A stretch of 64,000 nt of DNA, taken from NCBI GenBank assembly GCA_937902315.1, contig CALGUG010000054.1:124001-188000 (forward strand). Reading direction: 5' to 3'. The notes beneath the pieces are model-generated. The model was not told where the DNA came from. It searched no databases and saw nothing but the letters and a program-made list of their open reading frames with translations. This document shows positions 1 to 6,741 of this stretch, one piece after another (the first letter of the stretch is position 1; each line of letters starts with the position of its first letter). The DNA is from an uncultured Chloroflexales bacterium. GTDB lineage: Bacteria > Chloroflexota > Chloroflexia > Chloroflexales > Chloroflexaceae. Made by a program: the position numbers and the translations under genes.

Positions 1-2
1 GC

Positions 3-482
3 AGCGCTCCGATCTCGCGTTTCGGCAACGATCTTGGCGGTGCGTTGATCGCGAGCTATGGCAGCGATGCCGATGGAGTAGCGGTCGGCACAGTTCAGAG
101 CACGTCGGATCAACTCGCAGACGATTCGCTTCCGCCGCTCTCGTGGCCCACCTTGAAGCGTGATTTGTTGTTGGCCGCCCGCGATCTCGATACGATCTAT
201 ATCTCGTCGCTTGAGGGGGTGGTCGAGCGCGGTTGGTTAGCCCGCATCGCTGCGATCGACTGGAATGAGCCTGCCAAACCCTTGTTGCGCCCTCGCATTG
301 CTATCGCTCTGATTCGCGTGGCCTTGTTTATGATCTTGTTGTTTATGCGCTTCGGACGGAGCATGCTGGCATGGTCGGGCTGGCTTGTGGCTTTGCTGTT
401 GTTTATTCACCACATGCGCGGCAGGTGGCGTCAGCGTCGTAGCCAAGCTGCTGGCGACGATCGAGCATCCCCATTCGAATAA
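3..482 (+). CDS. C-terminal part of a membrane-anchored hypothetical protein (truncated by window edge)
   Basis: The frame is open to the left edge of the window, so this is the 3' end of a longer gene; a TTG at position 45 is only an internal codon as far as I can tell. The visible part has a soluble stretch that includes TIYISSLEGVVERGWLARI, then two hydrophobic segments around ALIRVALFMILLFM and LAWSGWLVALLLFIHH, and a basic tail rich in arginine. The soluble stretch resembles the end of an alpha/beta barrel, but this is only an impression. It ends 22 bp before the aldolase gene on the same strand, so the two may be cotranscribed. I cannot name a function. Confidence 0.6.
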   Translation, partial: SAPISRFGNDLGGALIASYGSDADGVAVGTVQSTSDQLADDSLPPLSWPTLKRDLLLAARDLDTIYISSLEGVVERGWLARIAAIDWNEPAKPLLRPRIAIALIRVALFMILLFMRFGRSMLAWSGWLVALLLFIHHMRGRWRQRRSQAAGDDRASPFE

Positions 483-504
483 AACATCTTAAAGGAATTG
501 TGTC

Positions 505-1161
505 ATGGAAAGGCTTTCAGTTCAAGAAGAACTGCTTCGCACCCAGATTGTACAAATCGGCCGCATGATTTACGAGCGCGGCCTGATCGTTGCCAGCGAC
601 GGCAATATTTCGGCTCGGCTCGCCGATGGAACGATTCTGGCCACCCCTTCGGGCATGTGCAAAGGCATGATGAGTGTCGATGATCTGGTTGTGGTCGATC
701 TTGAGGGCAAGTCCGTACGCGAGGGCCAGCGCGCCGTCAGCAGCGAGATCAAGCTGCACCTCGGCATCTACCACGCCCGCCCCGATGTTCAAGCCGTTAT
801 TCACGCCCACCCACCTACGGCAGTGGCCGCCTCATTGGCGGGCGTCGAGCTAGACAGCGCCCTCTTGCCCGAGACGCGCATCTGGCTGGGTGCTCTGCCG
901 ACCGCGCCCTATGCTTTTACAGGCACAACCGAGGTCTTCGCTTCGATCCAGCCTTTTGTAGCCGATCACAATGCGATCATTTTGGCCTATCACGGCGCAG
1001 TGTCCATGGGCAAAGATCTTTGGCAGGCCCTCGGCCGCATGGAGCAGGTCGAGCATACCGCCAAAGTGTTGCTGGCCGCCCATCAGTTTGGTGGCGCGCG
1101 CCCCTTGCCCGCCGAGCGTTTAGCGCAGCTCGACATTCTGCACAAAAAGCTCTTCAGCTAG
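505..1161 (+). CDS. Class II aldolase/adducin family protein (fuculose-phosphate aldolase-like)
   Basis: This is a 218-residue protein with the complete zinc site of class II aldolases. E81, H100, H102 (in IHAHP) and H163 (in YHG) have exactly the spacing of E73, H92, H94 and H155 of E. coli FucA. The SDGNIS motif at 31-36 belongs to the phosphate-binding part. The family cleaves sugar phosphates such as L-fuculose 1-phosphate to dihydroxyacetone phosphate plus an aldehyde; related members act on methylthioribulose phosphate (MtnB) or ribulose phosphate (AraD). The start ATG has AAAGGA ahead of it. No sugar kinase or isomerase lies nearby, so the substrate is open. An MtnB role is conceivable because mtnA is present in the window, but the genes are 54 kb apart. 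Confidence 0.88.
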   Translation: MERLSVQEELLRTQIVQIGRMIYERGLIVASDGNISARLADGTILATPSGMCKGMMSVDDLVVVDLEGKSVREGQRAVSSEIKLHLGIYHARPDVQAVIHAHPPTAVAASLAGVELDSALLPETRIWLGALPTAPYAFTGTTEVFASIQPFVADHNAIILAYHGAVSMGKDLWQALGRMEQVEHTAKVLLAAHQFGGARPLPAERLAQLDILHKKLFS

Positions 1162-1175
1162 CTTCAAGCTTATAT

Positions 1176-1248
1176 GGCTTTGGCGGCGACGTTTCTACCT
1201 TCTATTCGGTCCTTGGCGCGTCCGCCTACGGCTATCAACATTCCGTCC
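1176..1248 (+). repeat. Core repeat copy 1, forward orientation
   Basis: The exact core is at 1218-1238. It is preceded by the GGCGGCGACGTTTCTACC arm typical of forward copies and followed by a hairpin at 1270-1299. It faces the reverse copy at 3731-3800, with two genes between them. Confidence 0.85.
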
Positions 1249-1269
1249 TGTACAGCGCTGCTGTAGCGC

Positions 1270-1299
1270 CCGCATGAGAGCGAAATCGCTCTCATGCGG
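1270..1299. repeat. Perfect 14-bp hairpin next to repeat copy 1
   Basis: Arms CCGCATGAGAGCGA (1270-1283) and its complement (1286-1299) are perfect. No T-run follows on the plus strand, so it is not a classical terminator of the aldolase gene, although it lies just downstream of it. Confidence 0.8.
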
Positions 1300-1347
1300 C
1301 AAAGCTGCTCGAAGGCCAATACCCAAGCTGAACGGCCCGATTCGCTA

Positions 1348-1890
1348 TCACTCGATCTTTTGCCATTCCTGAAGAGAAACGAGACGATAGGCTGGACGAT
1401 AGCTGACGCGATAGCGCTCCGAATGATGGATAGCGCCAAAGTCGTGTTCCTCGATAAAACTGGCGAAGCTACGAAATTCGGCGGCTGGCAGGCTGGGCCA
1501 GCGCTGTGCCAAGCCCGCCTGCTCGACCTCGCGCCAGAGCGCTGCTAGCTCTGTACGCCCGCCCCACGTCTGCTGAGCGCTGGCCAAACAGGCCTCTCCA
1601 AGCGCATCGAGCGAACGCCCACTGGCTTTGTAAGCGGCCAGATGAACGCGCCCAAGCTGGCCGTCGGGGCGCAATGGCTCCCACAGTGGCTGGCTCGCAT
1701 CGGCTTGGGTCGCTTGGTATTCGGCTGCGAGTCGCGCCAAAAATGCCTGCCCATCGCGAATCAGATATTCAGGGCCGCAGACCGCCTGAAACAGGGCTTT
1801 ATACAGATCTTCAACTTGGCTTAGTGGATAGCTGGCGATCTGCTGGTCGAGCTGATTCAGCCAAGCGTTAAGCTCGATTTGAAACCACAT
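1348..1890 (-). CDS. Conserved hypothetical protein with HHSERY...YRPAYR C-terminus
   Basis: This is a 180-residue, mainly helical protein without signal peptide or membrane segment. Near its C-terminus it has the stretch IHHSERYRVSYRPAYRLVS, a pattern I associate with an uncharacterised family found in Chloroflexota, Planctomycetes and other bacteria. The central part carries LGRVHLAAYKASG. I know of no assigned activity, and no metal or nucleotide motif is obvious beyond the histidine pair. It stands alone on the minus strand between two plus-strand genes. Its start ATG lies about 70 bp from the promoter of the M14 peptidase gene on the other strand. Confidence 0.7.
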   Translation of the reverse strand: MWFQIELNAWLNQLDQQIASYPLSQVEDLYKALFQAVCGPEYLIRDGQAFLARLAAEYQATQADASQPLWEPLRPDGQLGRVHLAAYKASGRSLDALGEACLASAQQTWGGRTELAALWREVEQAGLAQRWPSLPAAEFRSFASFIEEHDFGAIHHSERYRVSYRPAYRLVSLQEWQKIE

Positions 1891-1960
1891 GTTTTTAGCC
1901 TTCCATAGGCAGAAATCTGACTTGATACTTCAGCTTTCACCCCAATATTCGCTCGGTCTA

Positions 1961-1969
1961 TGCTATACT
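1961..1969 (+). promoter_or_regulatory. Extended -10 promoter of the M14 peptidase gene
   Basis: TGCTATACT forms an extended -10 element (TGN plus TATACT) 47 bp before the ATG at 2016. No good -35 is visible, as expected for an extended -10 promoter. Confidence 0.5.
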
Positions 1970-2015
1970 GGTTCAAGGTATCGCACGAACAACGCCACTT
2001 GCGTGGAAAAGTATC

Positions 2016-3401
2016 ATGACCTCATTCTATCAGTTGAGAGCAGGATTGCTCCGTCCTCGAATCGTTCTCTTTTGGCTCGTTGTTACATTTGTAGCATCCT
2101 GTTATCTCCCGATAGCGCACGATAGCGCTTATGCGCAAACCACGCCTCCTATTCGAGATCTAACGATCGGCACGTCGGGGCAAGGGCGACCGATCAACGC
2201 CGTACAGTTCGGTGATGGCCCGCTCAAGCTGGTGATCGTAGGAGACACCCATGGCGGCCCCGAGTTCGCCACCTACAACCTCGCCAACGAGTTGATCGCG
2301 CACTTTCGCGCCAACCCTCAGGAAGTTCCCGCCAATCTGCGGCTCTACATCATCCCGACCCTCAACCCCGATGGCCTAGCTTTAGGTATGCGCTTCAATG
2401 CCAACTATGTTGACTTGAACCGCAATATGAATACCTTCCTCGACTCCTGCAGCGACAACGACTGGAGCACAACCGTGCAGGGCGCTTATGGCTTGGTCTC
2501 GGATACGGGCGGCCCTTATCCCGATTCCGAAGTTGAGAGCCGCGTGATCCGTAACTTTCTGCTCGATGCCAGCGGCGCGATCTTTCTGCACAATAACGCA
2601 GGTTTGGTCTTCCCAGCCTATTGCGAGCACGCCCCATCGAACCTCATGGCTCAGATCTATGCCGAAGCCGCCAACTACATCTATGCTCGCTACTGGCCCA
2701 ACTACATGATCACCGGTTCGATGGCCGACTGGGCCAGCGCCTTTGGCATCACCTCGATCACGCCCGAGCTGGTCTCCGATGTCGATAGCGAGTTCGAGCA
2801 GAATCTGGCGGGTATCCGCGCCGTTATGGCCGCCAGCGAGACGCTGCTCTTCCCGCCTGCAGGCGAAAGTGTGGCAGGCTTTGAGCTGCCTCCCGAGATC
2901 TGGCGCTTCTGGAAGGCTTATGGCGGCGAAGCGGTCTTTGGTCTGCCGCTCGAAGAAGCTCAGATCAGCCCAAATGGGGCGCGTCAGCGCTTCACCAATG
3001 TTGTGCTCGAGCTCGACTATAGTGCGGCCGATACGCCCGATCTAGTGCGACCGCTCGATCTGGGCCGCAAAGTGACCGCTGCTCAAGAGTTCGCGCCCGC
3101 CGATCCGGCCAGCTCACCGCTCTACTTCGAGCAGACCGGCCATAGCCTGCGCGAAGCCTTTCTCTACTATTGGCAGCGTATCGATGGCGAGCGGGTCTTG
3201 GGCCTGCCGATCTCCGAAGAGTTTTGGACGCGCAGCGCCGACGGCCAGATGCGCATTGTGCAATATTTTGAGCGCGGCGCTTTAGCCTACTATCCCGAGT
3301 TTGAAGCTAGCGGCCAAGCCGTGAAGTTGGAACCGCTCGGTGCGCTCGATCTGCAGCTCGATCTCGTTCAAGCTGCTTGGTCGAGCCACCAAGTACGTTA
3401 A
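2016..3401 (+). CDS. Secreted M14-family zinc carboxypeptidase-like protein with C-terminal LGxP repeats
   Basis: This 461-residue protein begins with a signal peptide (basic start, hydrophobic 16-32, likely cleavage after AYA at residue 40). The M14 zinc peptidase core follows, with zinc ligands H79 and E83 (DTHGGPE) and H192 (FLHNN), the signature NPDG at 117-120, substrate-binding DLNRN at 133-137, and probable catalytic E251 (ITPEL). The family trims C-terminal residues from peptides or cell-wall peptides. From about 285 to 450 there are two repeats of the form GG/DGE-VFGLPLEE and GERVLGLPISEE, each followed by an aromatic QYFE/QRFT strand. These LGFP-like modules are common in exported Chloroflexota proteins and may bind the cell surface. 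A secreted role in peptide or peptidoglycan turnover is inferred. Confidence 0.85.
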   Translation: MTSFYQLRAGLLRPRIVLFWLVVTFVASCYLPIAHDSAYAQTTPPIRDLTIGTSGQGRPINAVQFGDGPLKLVIVGDTHGGPEFATYNLANELIAHFRANPQEVPANLRLYIIPTLNPDGLALGMRFNANYVDLNRNMNTFLDSCSDNDWSTTVQGAYGLVSDTGGPYPDSEVESRVIRNFLLDASGAIFLHNNAGLVFPAYCEHAPSNLMAQIYAEAANYIYARYWPNYMITGSMADWASAFGITSITPELVSDVDSEFEQNLAGIRAVMAASETLLFPPAGESVAGFELPPEIWRFWKAYGGEAVFGLPLEEAQISPNGARQRFTNVVLELDYSAADTPDLVRPLDLGRKVTAAQEFAPADPASSPLYFEQTGHSLREAFLYYWQRIDGERVLGLPISEEFWTRSADGQMRIVQYFERGALAYYPEFEASGQAVKLEPLGALDLQLDLVQAAWSSHQVR

Positions 3402-3530
3402 GCCATTATCGATATTCCACTACACGAGACACTGTTTTTATTCACCACAGAGGCGCAGAGACACAGAGACATTCGGTCGAAGGGTACCACGTTTCGATTG
3501 AGCGTAGCCTCTCTCCCCTCTCCTGCTTGG

Positions 3531-3613
3531 CTATGCATTACCCAAAAGTCGCGTCGGCAGCAAAAGGCGATCGTTCGCGTACCATCGCGAGATTATCCTT
3601 GAGAGCACAGAAC
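3531..3613 (+). repeat. 84-bp block, copy 1 (forward)
   Basis: The block runs from CTATGCATTACCCAAAAG to GAGAGCACAGAAC and includes GGCAGCAAAAGGCGATCG. It matches the block at 46336-46418 in the same orientation and three inverted blocks at 38737, 43418 and 43535. Confidence 0.9.
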
Positions 3614-3622
3614 GCGGAGAGC

Positions 3623-3657
3623 TTGTATGCGATTTCGCGTAGCGAAATCGCATACAA
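3623..3657. repeat. Perfect 16-bp hairpin in repeat region
   Basis: TTGTATGCGATTTCGC pairs with its complement across a 3-nt loop. The left arm alone recurs at about 38711-38729, where the right arm is missing, which points to rearrangement through such hairpins. Confidence 0.85.
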
Positions 3658-3730
3658 ATCATCATTCACCCCCTCGCCCGCAGTGCGCGAGAGGGGGCGG
3701 GGGAGAGGGCCTCGCTCTGGATGGAATGGA

Positions 3731-3800
3731 CTCTGATAGCCGAAGGCGGACGCGGTGAGGAACGAATGGAAGCTAGAAACCTCGTCGCTAGAGCGCTGAG
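3731..3800 (-). repeat. Core repeat copy 2, reverse orientation
   Basis: The core at 3733-3753 differs from consensus at two positions. The GAAACCTCGTCGCTAGAGCG arm follows it. It pairs with forward copy 1 at 1176. Confidence 0.8.
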
Positions 3801-3827
3801 CAGATCGTGCAGATGTGGTATCGCAAC

Positions 3828-3864
3828 AAAAAAGGCTCTCTCCAATGCTTGGAGAGAGCCTTTT
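3828..3864 (-). terminator. Bidirectional-looking terminator after ybeY
   Basis: An 11-bp perfect stem (3834-3844 with 3850-3860) has a 5-nt loop, six T on the minus strand and four T on the plus strand. It lies 12 bp beyond the ybeY stop. Confidence 0.9.
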
Positions 3865-3875
3865 AAACGGTTTAC

Positions 3876-4337
3876 TTAGCGCGTTAAACCGAGTACCGTC
3901 ATCGCTGCCTCTTCACGCTGCCGCATTTCGGCAGCATCTTCAGGGCCGCGCTCGTGATCGTAGCCCAGCAAATGAAGTACACCATGGGCAACAAGATAGG
4001 CAAGTTCGCGCTGAACCGAATGACCGTACTCGTCAGCTTGGGCGATCACGCGCTCGTATGAGACAGCGATATCGCCAAGATAACGTGGCGTATTCGGCGC
4101 ATATACAAAGGTGGTGGTATCGTCGCCGTCATTCCCGAATGAAAGTACATCGGTGGGCGCATCGACACCTCGAAACTCACGGTTGAGCCGATGTAACTCT
4201 TCGTCGTTTGTAACCAAGATGCTTACGCCGACCTCACCTGTGACCTCTTCGTTGCGTAAGACAGCTTGTACAGCACGCTCGATCAGTTCGCTATCAACCT
4301 CTGAGGCATAGGCCTCGTCAACTTGAACATCGATCAT
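3876..4337 (-). CDS. ybeY: Endoribonuclease YbeY (rRNA maturation factor)
   Basis: This is a 153-residue UPF0054 protein of typical length. The zinc site is complete in HGVLHLLGYDHE: H118, H122 and H128. The conserved PTDVLSF is at 61-67, and R110 is conserved in the helix before the metal site. YbeY is a metal-dependent RNase that takes part in 16S rRNA 3'-end processing and 70S quality control. The gene starts inside the end of the upstream Nudix gene with a 4-bp overlap, so translation is probably coupled. The usual neighbours phoH and era are absent here. A strong terminator closes the operon. Confidence 0.96.
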   Translation of the reverse strand: MIDVQVDEAYASEVDSELIERAVQAVLRNEEVTGEVGVSILVTNDEELHRLNREFRGVDAPTDVLSFGNDGDDTTTFVYAPNTPRYLGDIAVSYERVIAQADEYGHSVQRELAYLVAHGVLHLLGYDHERGPEDAAEMRQREEAAMTVLGLTR

Positions 4338-4789
4338 AGTTCCTTATTGCTCCACAAGACGTGAACTTGGGCAAGCACCTCGCGTTCTCGTTCGAAGGAA
4401 GCGAGGTTGAGCGCTTCATCGAGCAGGAACCAGCGCGCATCGTCGACCTCGGTCATTTGGGGGGCAAGATCGCCATCTTGGTACAGCAGCAAAAACATAT
4501 CGACATATTTGTGGATACGTGTTGAGCCAGCCCGAAACCAATATTCAATCGTAGCGAGGTGACGCTCTACCTTGCCTGTAAGTCCTGTTTCCTCGGCAAC
4601 TTCACGCTCCGCAGCCGCTTCAGCCGTTTCCCCGCGCTGCACATGGCCTTTGGGAAGACCCCAACGGCCTCCCCGATCGGTTGCAATCAACGCGACCTCA
4701 ATGCCTTTGGGTGTCAGCCGATAGATCACACCTCCCGCCGAATAGGCAGTACGATGCGTTGTTCTGGTGGAGTGTGAATGTGAAGACAT
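4334..4789 (-). CDS. Nudix hydrolase
   Basis: This is a 151-residue protein with a perfect Nudix box at 48-70: GHVQRGETAEAAAEREVAEE then TGL. It matches GX5EX7REUXEEXGU and supplies the Mg2+ ligands. The PKGHVQRGE context and the short length resemble bis(5'-nucleosyl)-tetraphosphatase or general house-cleaning nucleotide pyrophosphohydrolases more than ADP-ribose pyrophosphatases. The first 12 residues are rich in serine, histidine and threonine and look disordered. It forms a two-gene operon with ybeY, whose start overlaps its stop. The substrate cannot be read from the sequence. Confidence 0.9.
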   Translation of the reverse strand: MSSHSHSTRTTHRTAYSAGGVIYRLTPKGIEVALIATDRGGRWGLPKGHVQRGETAEAAAEREVAEETGLTGKVERHLATIEYWFRAGSTRIHKYVDMFLLLYQDGDLAPQMTEVDDARWFLLDEALNLASFEREREVLAQVHVLWSNKEL

Positions 4790-4853
4790 GCTTTACCTGT
4801 ACTGCATGTGCCAAACAGCTCGACTGTTTAGCAGATACAACACATCCGTAGAA

Positions 4854-5432
4854 TTAAGATCGCTTTTCAACGCGACCGGCCCGCATATCCCAGTAATGAT
4901 CCATAGCAAAGCGAATGCGCTCAGCCGCCTTTTCACGGCTCTCCCAGCCAACTGGTTCGACGCGCACACCTTCGAGGTCTTTATAAACCGTGAAGAAGTG
5001 CTCAACCTCTTTGATAAAGTGCTGAGGCAGTTCGGTATAGTCCTGATAGTCTTGGAAGAATGGGTCGTAGTGCAAAACCGCCAAGATCTTATCGTCTGCT
5101 TCGCCGCGGTCGAGCATGCGGAACATGCCGATCGGACGTGCTTCTACGATACAACCAGTAAATGTCGGCAGGTTGGTCATCACGAGTACGTCGAGCGGGT
5201 CACCATCGTCATAATATGTTTGTGGAATGAAACCGTAGTCGCCTGGGTAGTGCACGGGAGAATAAAGAACACGATCAAGTTTGAAAGCACCTGTAGACTT
5301 GTGGAATTCATATTTATTCCGCGAGCCCTTGGGGATTTCTACAACAACATTTATAACGTCTGGTGGGTTCGCACCAGGCTCTAACTCGTGCCACAAATTC
5401 ATGTAATCCTCAATGATCCATTGATTCGCCAT
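4854..5432 (-). CDS. ppa: Inorganic pyrophosphatase, family I
   Basis: This is a soluble family I PPase that hydrolyses pyrophosphate to phosphate and so drives biosynthetic reactions. The metal site DDGDPLDVLV is present (the aspartates of the D-x-D-P-x-x-D signature), as are two further aspartates in DRGEADDKIL, matching D97 and D102 of the E. coli enzyme. EIPKGSRNKYE holds the usual substrate lysine and arginine residues. I chose ATG 5432 (192 residues). A longer GTG start at 5456 (200 residues) is possible, but a perfect extended -10 (TGATATAAT) ends 8 bp before that GTG. It would therefore need a leaderless message, whereas ATG 5432 would have a leader of about 25 nt. The protein tail is basic. 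Confidence 0.95.
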   Translation of the reverse strand: MANQWIIEDYMNLWHELEPGANPPDVINVVVEIPKGSRNKYEFHKSTGAFKLDRVLYSPVHYPGDYGFIPQTYYDDGDPLDVLVMTNLPTFTGCIVEARPIGMFRMLDRGEADDKILAVLHYDPFFQDYQDYTELPQHFIKEVEHFFTVYKDLEGVRVEPVGWESREKAAERIRFAMDHYWDMRAGRVEKRS

Positions 5433-5464
5433 CGAAATGGCGACAGTAAGTTCCACTATTTTTC

Positions 5465-5473
5465 ATTATATCA
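5465..5473 (-). promoter_or_regulatory. Extended -10 promoter of ppa
   Basis: On the minus strand the sequence reads CATGATATAATGAA. The same 14 bases occur in front of the DUF507 gene at about 19.18 kb. There is no clear -35. Confidence 0.6.
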
Positions 5474-5618
5474 TGCGGTCTTAGATTCCGCATTATCTCT
5501 TGTTATTAGTCTCTTTAAGATCTTCGTTTGCAGGCTGCTGATCACCCCGCAAGCGCTGCTCGAGCCGCTTCCAGTTCACTATCGCAATCCGCTTGAGCGC
5601 TTCAAGCAGGAGCGAGCG

Positions 5619-5690
5619 CTGGCGTTAAGCTCTGTAGCACGCAATAGATCCTCACCGCGTCCGCCTACGGCTATCAACATCCTGTCCTCT
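5619..5690 (+). repeat. Core repeat copy 3, forward orientation, unpaired
   Basis: The exact core is at 5657-5677. No reverse copy follows before the next forward copy at 10.3 kb. Confidence 0.8.
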
Positions 5691-5827
5691 CATTCAGGCC
5701 ATCAAGCTTCGCTGCGTTCGCTGCCGAACGCTCGTTGTTATCAAAGCTGCTGCAAGTCCCGTGCGATCGTAGCGAGCAAAGCGAAACATCGGGACAGCTC
5801 TGCCGAAGACCGATTATCTCAAAAGCC

Positions 5828-5862
5828 TGAAGCCTACTCTTTGTTGAGCAGAGTAGGCTTCA
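5828..5862 (-). terminator. Probable terminator of the alpha/beta hydrolase gene
   Basis: A 13-bp perfect stem TGAAGCCTACTCT (5828-5840 with 5850-5862) has a 9-nt loop. On the minus strand it is followed after GGC by four T, 32 bp beyond the hydrolase stop. The T-run is short, so efficiency is uncertain. Confidence 0.6.
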
Positions 5863-5894
5863 GCAGCTTCTATCCATCACTATCCCATCAACTG

Positions 5895-6692
5895 TTAGGT
5901 AAGTTGTTTGGTCCTGACATCGATGCGTTCGAGGAAGCTTTGCAGAGCATGGTTGAAGGCGATCGGCTCATCTTGGTTAGAAATATGCCCGGCGTGGGCG
6001 ATTTCGACCACTTGGCAGTTGGGAATCAGCGCGGCCATACGTTTCACATCTTCGGGGCTGGCTATGCGATCATCGGTGCCGCTGATGATCAGAGTGGGAA
6101 CCGTAATGCTGCTGAGCGTTTGCGAGACATCGGGGCGCGCTGCTAGCGCTCGTTCTGCGGCTGCGATCCCTTTGCCGTCGTTGTTTTCAATAATAACGCG
6201 CAGCATTGCAATCGTGGTTGCTGGGGCATGGGGTGGCACTAAAAGGCCGAGAATACGGTTTGCAACCGCTGTTGCGCCCTGCTGTTCGGCTATGCGCGAG
6301 ATCTCTTCGCGTTTTTGGCGCATTTCGGGGCTATCTGGGCCGATAAAGGTATTGGCTAAAATCAGGGCTTTGAGCCGCTCGGGATAGCGGCGCTGGAGGG
6401 CGAAGGCGATGTAAGCACCCATTGATATGCTTACCACGATCACCTGTTTGAGATCACGTTCGTCGAGGATTTCAATCAGCCAGTCGGCGACATCATCGAG
6501 AGTGTACGAGTCGACAGCAAGCGTGCTCGCTCCGAAACCGGGCAGATCGGGCACAATCAAACGATAGTGTGAACAGAACGCATCGATCTGCGCTTGCCAC
6601 ATAGCACCGTTGAGCGGAAAGGCATGCAGCAGAAGCAACGCTTCGCCTGTGCCTACATCTCGCACATGAGGCGTTGTGGTAAGCATTGCCAT
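5895..6692 (-). CDS. Alpha/beta-fold hydrolase
   Basis: This is a 265-residue cytoplasmic hydrolase. The oxyanion-hole motif HAFPLNG is at 23-29, the nucleophile elbow is VSISMG with S90, the acid is D207 or D208 in SGTDDRI, and the catalytic histidine is H236 in HAGH. The elbow has serine where the family usually has the first glycine of GxSxG, a tolerated variant. It resembles 3-oxoadipate enol-lactonase and esterase-type members, and the substrate is unknown. The start ATG has AGGAGG-like sequence 10 bp upstream. The next gene upstream on this strand is the large membrane protein, 49 bp away, so they may share a transcript. Confidence 0.88.
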   Translation of the reverse strand: MAMLTTTPHVRDVGTGEALLLLHAFPLNGAMWQAQIDAFCSHYRLIVPDLPGFGASTLAVDSYTLDDVADWLIEILDERDLKQVIVVSISMGAYIAFALQRRYPERLKALILANTFIGPDSPEMRQKREEISRIAEQQGATAVANRILGLLVPPHAPATTIAMLRVIIENNDGKGIAAAERALAARPDVSQTLSSITVPTLIISGTDDRIASPEDVKRMAALIPNCQVVEIAHAGHISNQDEPIAFNHALQSFLERIDVRTKQLT

Positions 6693-6741
6693 AGTATCCT
6701 CCTTTGTCTCGACGATAAGAGGTGGTAATCAGCAACCTGTG

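Larger units (their letters stand above)
3402..3875. other. 474-bp gap filled with repeats
   Basis: The gap holds an 84-bp block copy (3531-3613), a 16-bp hairpin (3623-3657), a CCCTCGCCCGCAGTGCG G-rich palindrome near 3670-3700, a reverse core repeat (3731-3800) and the ybeY terminator. Open frames here are repeat-derived and not believable genes. Confidence 0.8.
5457..5894. other. 438-bp gap with repeat copy and terminator
   Basis: Apart from the ppa promoter, the forward core repeat and the hairpin listed separately, I see only degenerate repeat sequence. Confidence 0.6.

Noticed and set aside
5388..6146. A 252-codon plus-strand frame over ppa, repeat and hydrolase
   Set aside because: It runs antisense to two well-supported genes and through a repeat; no family features are present.
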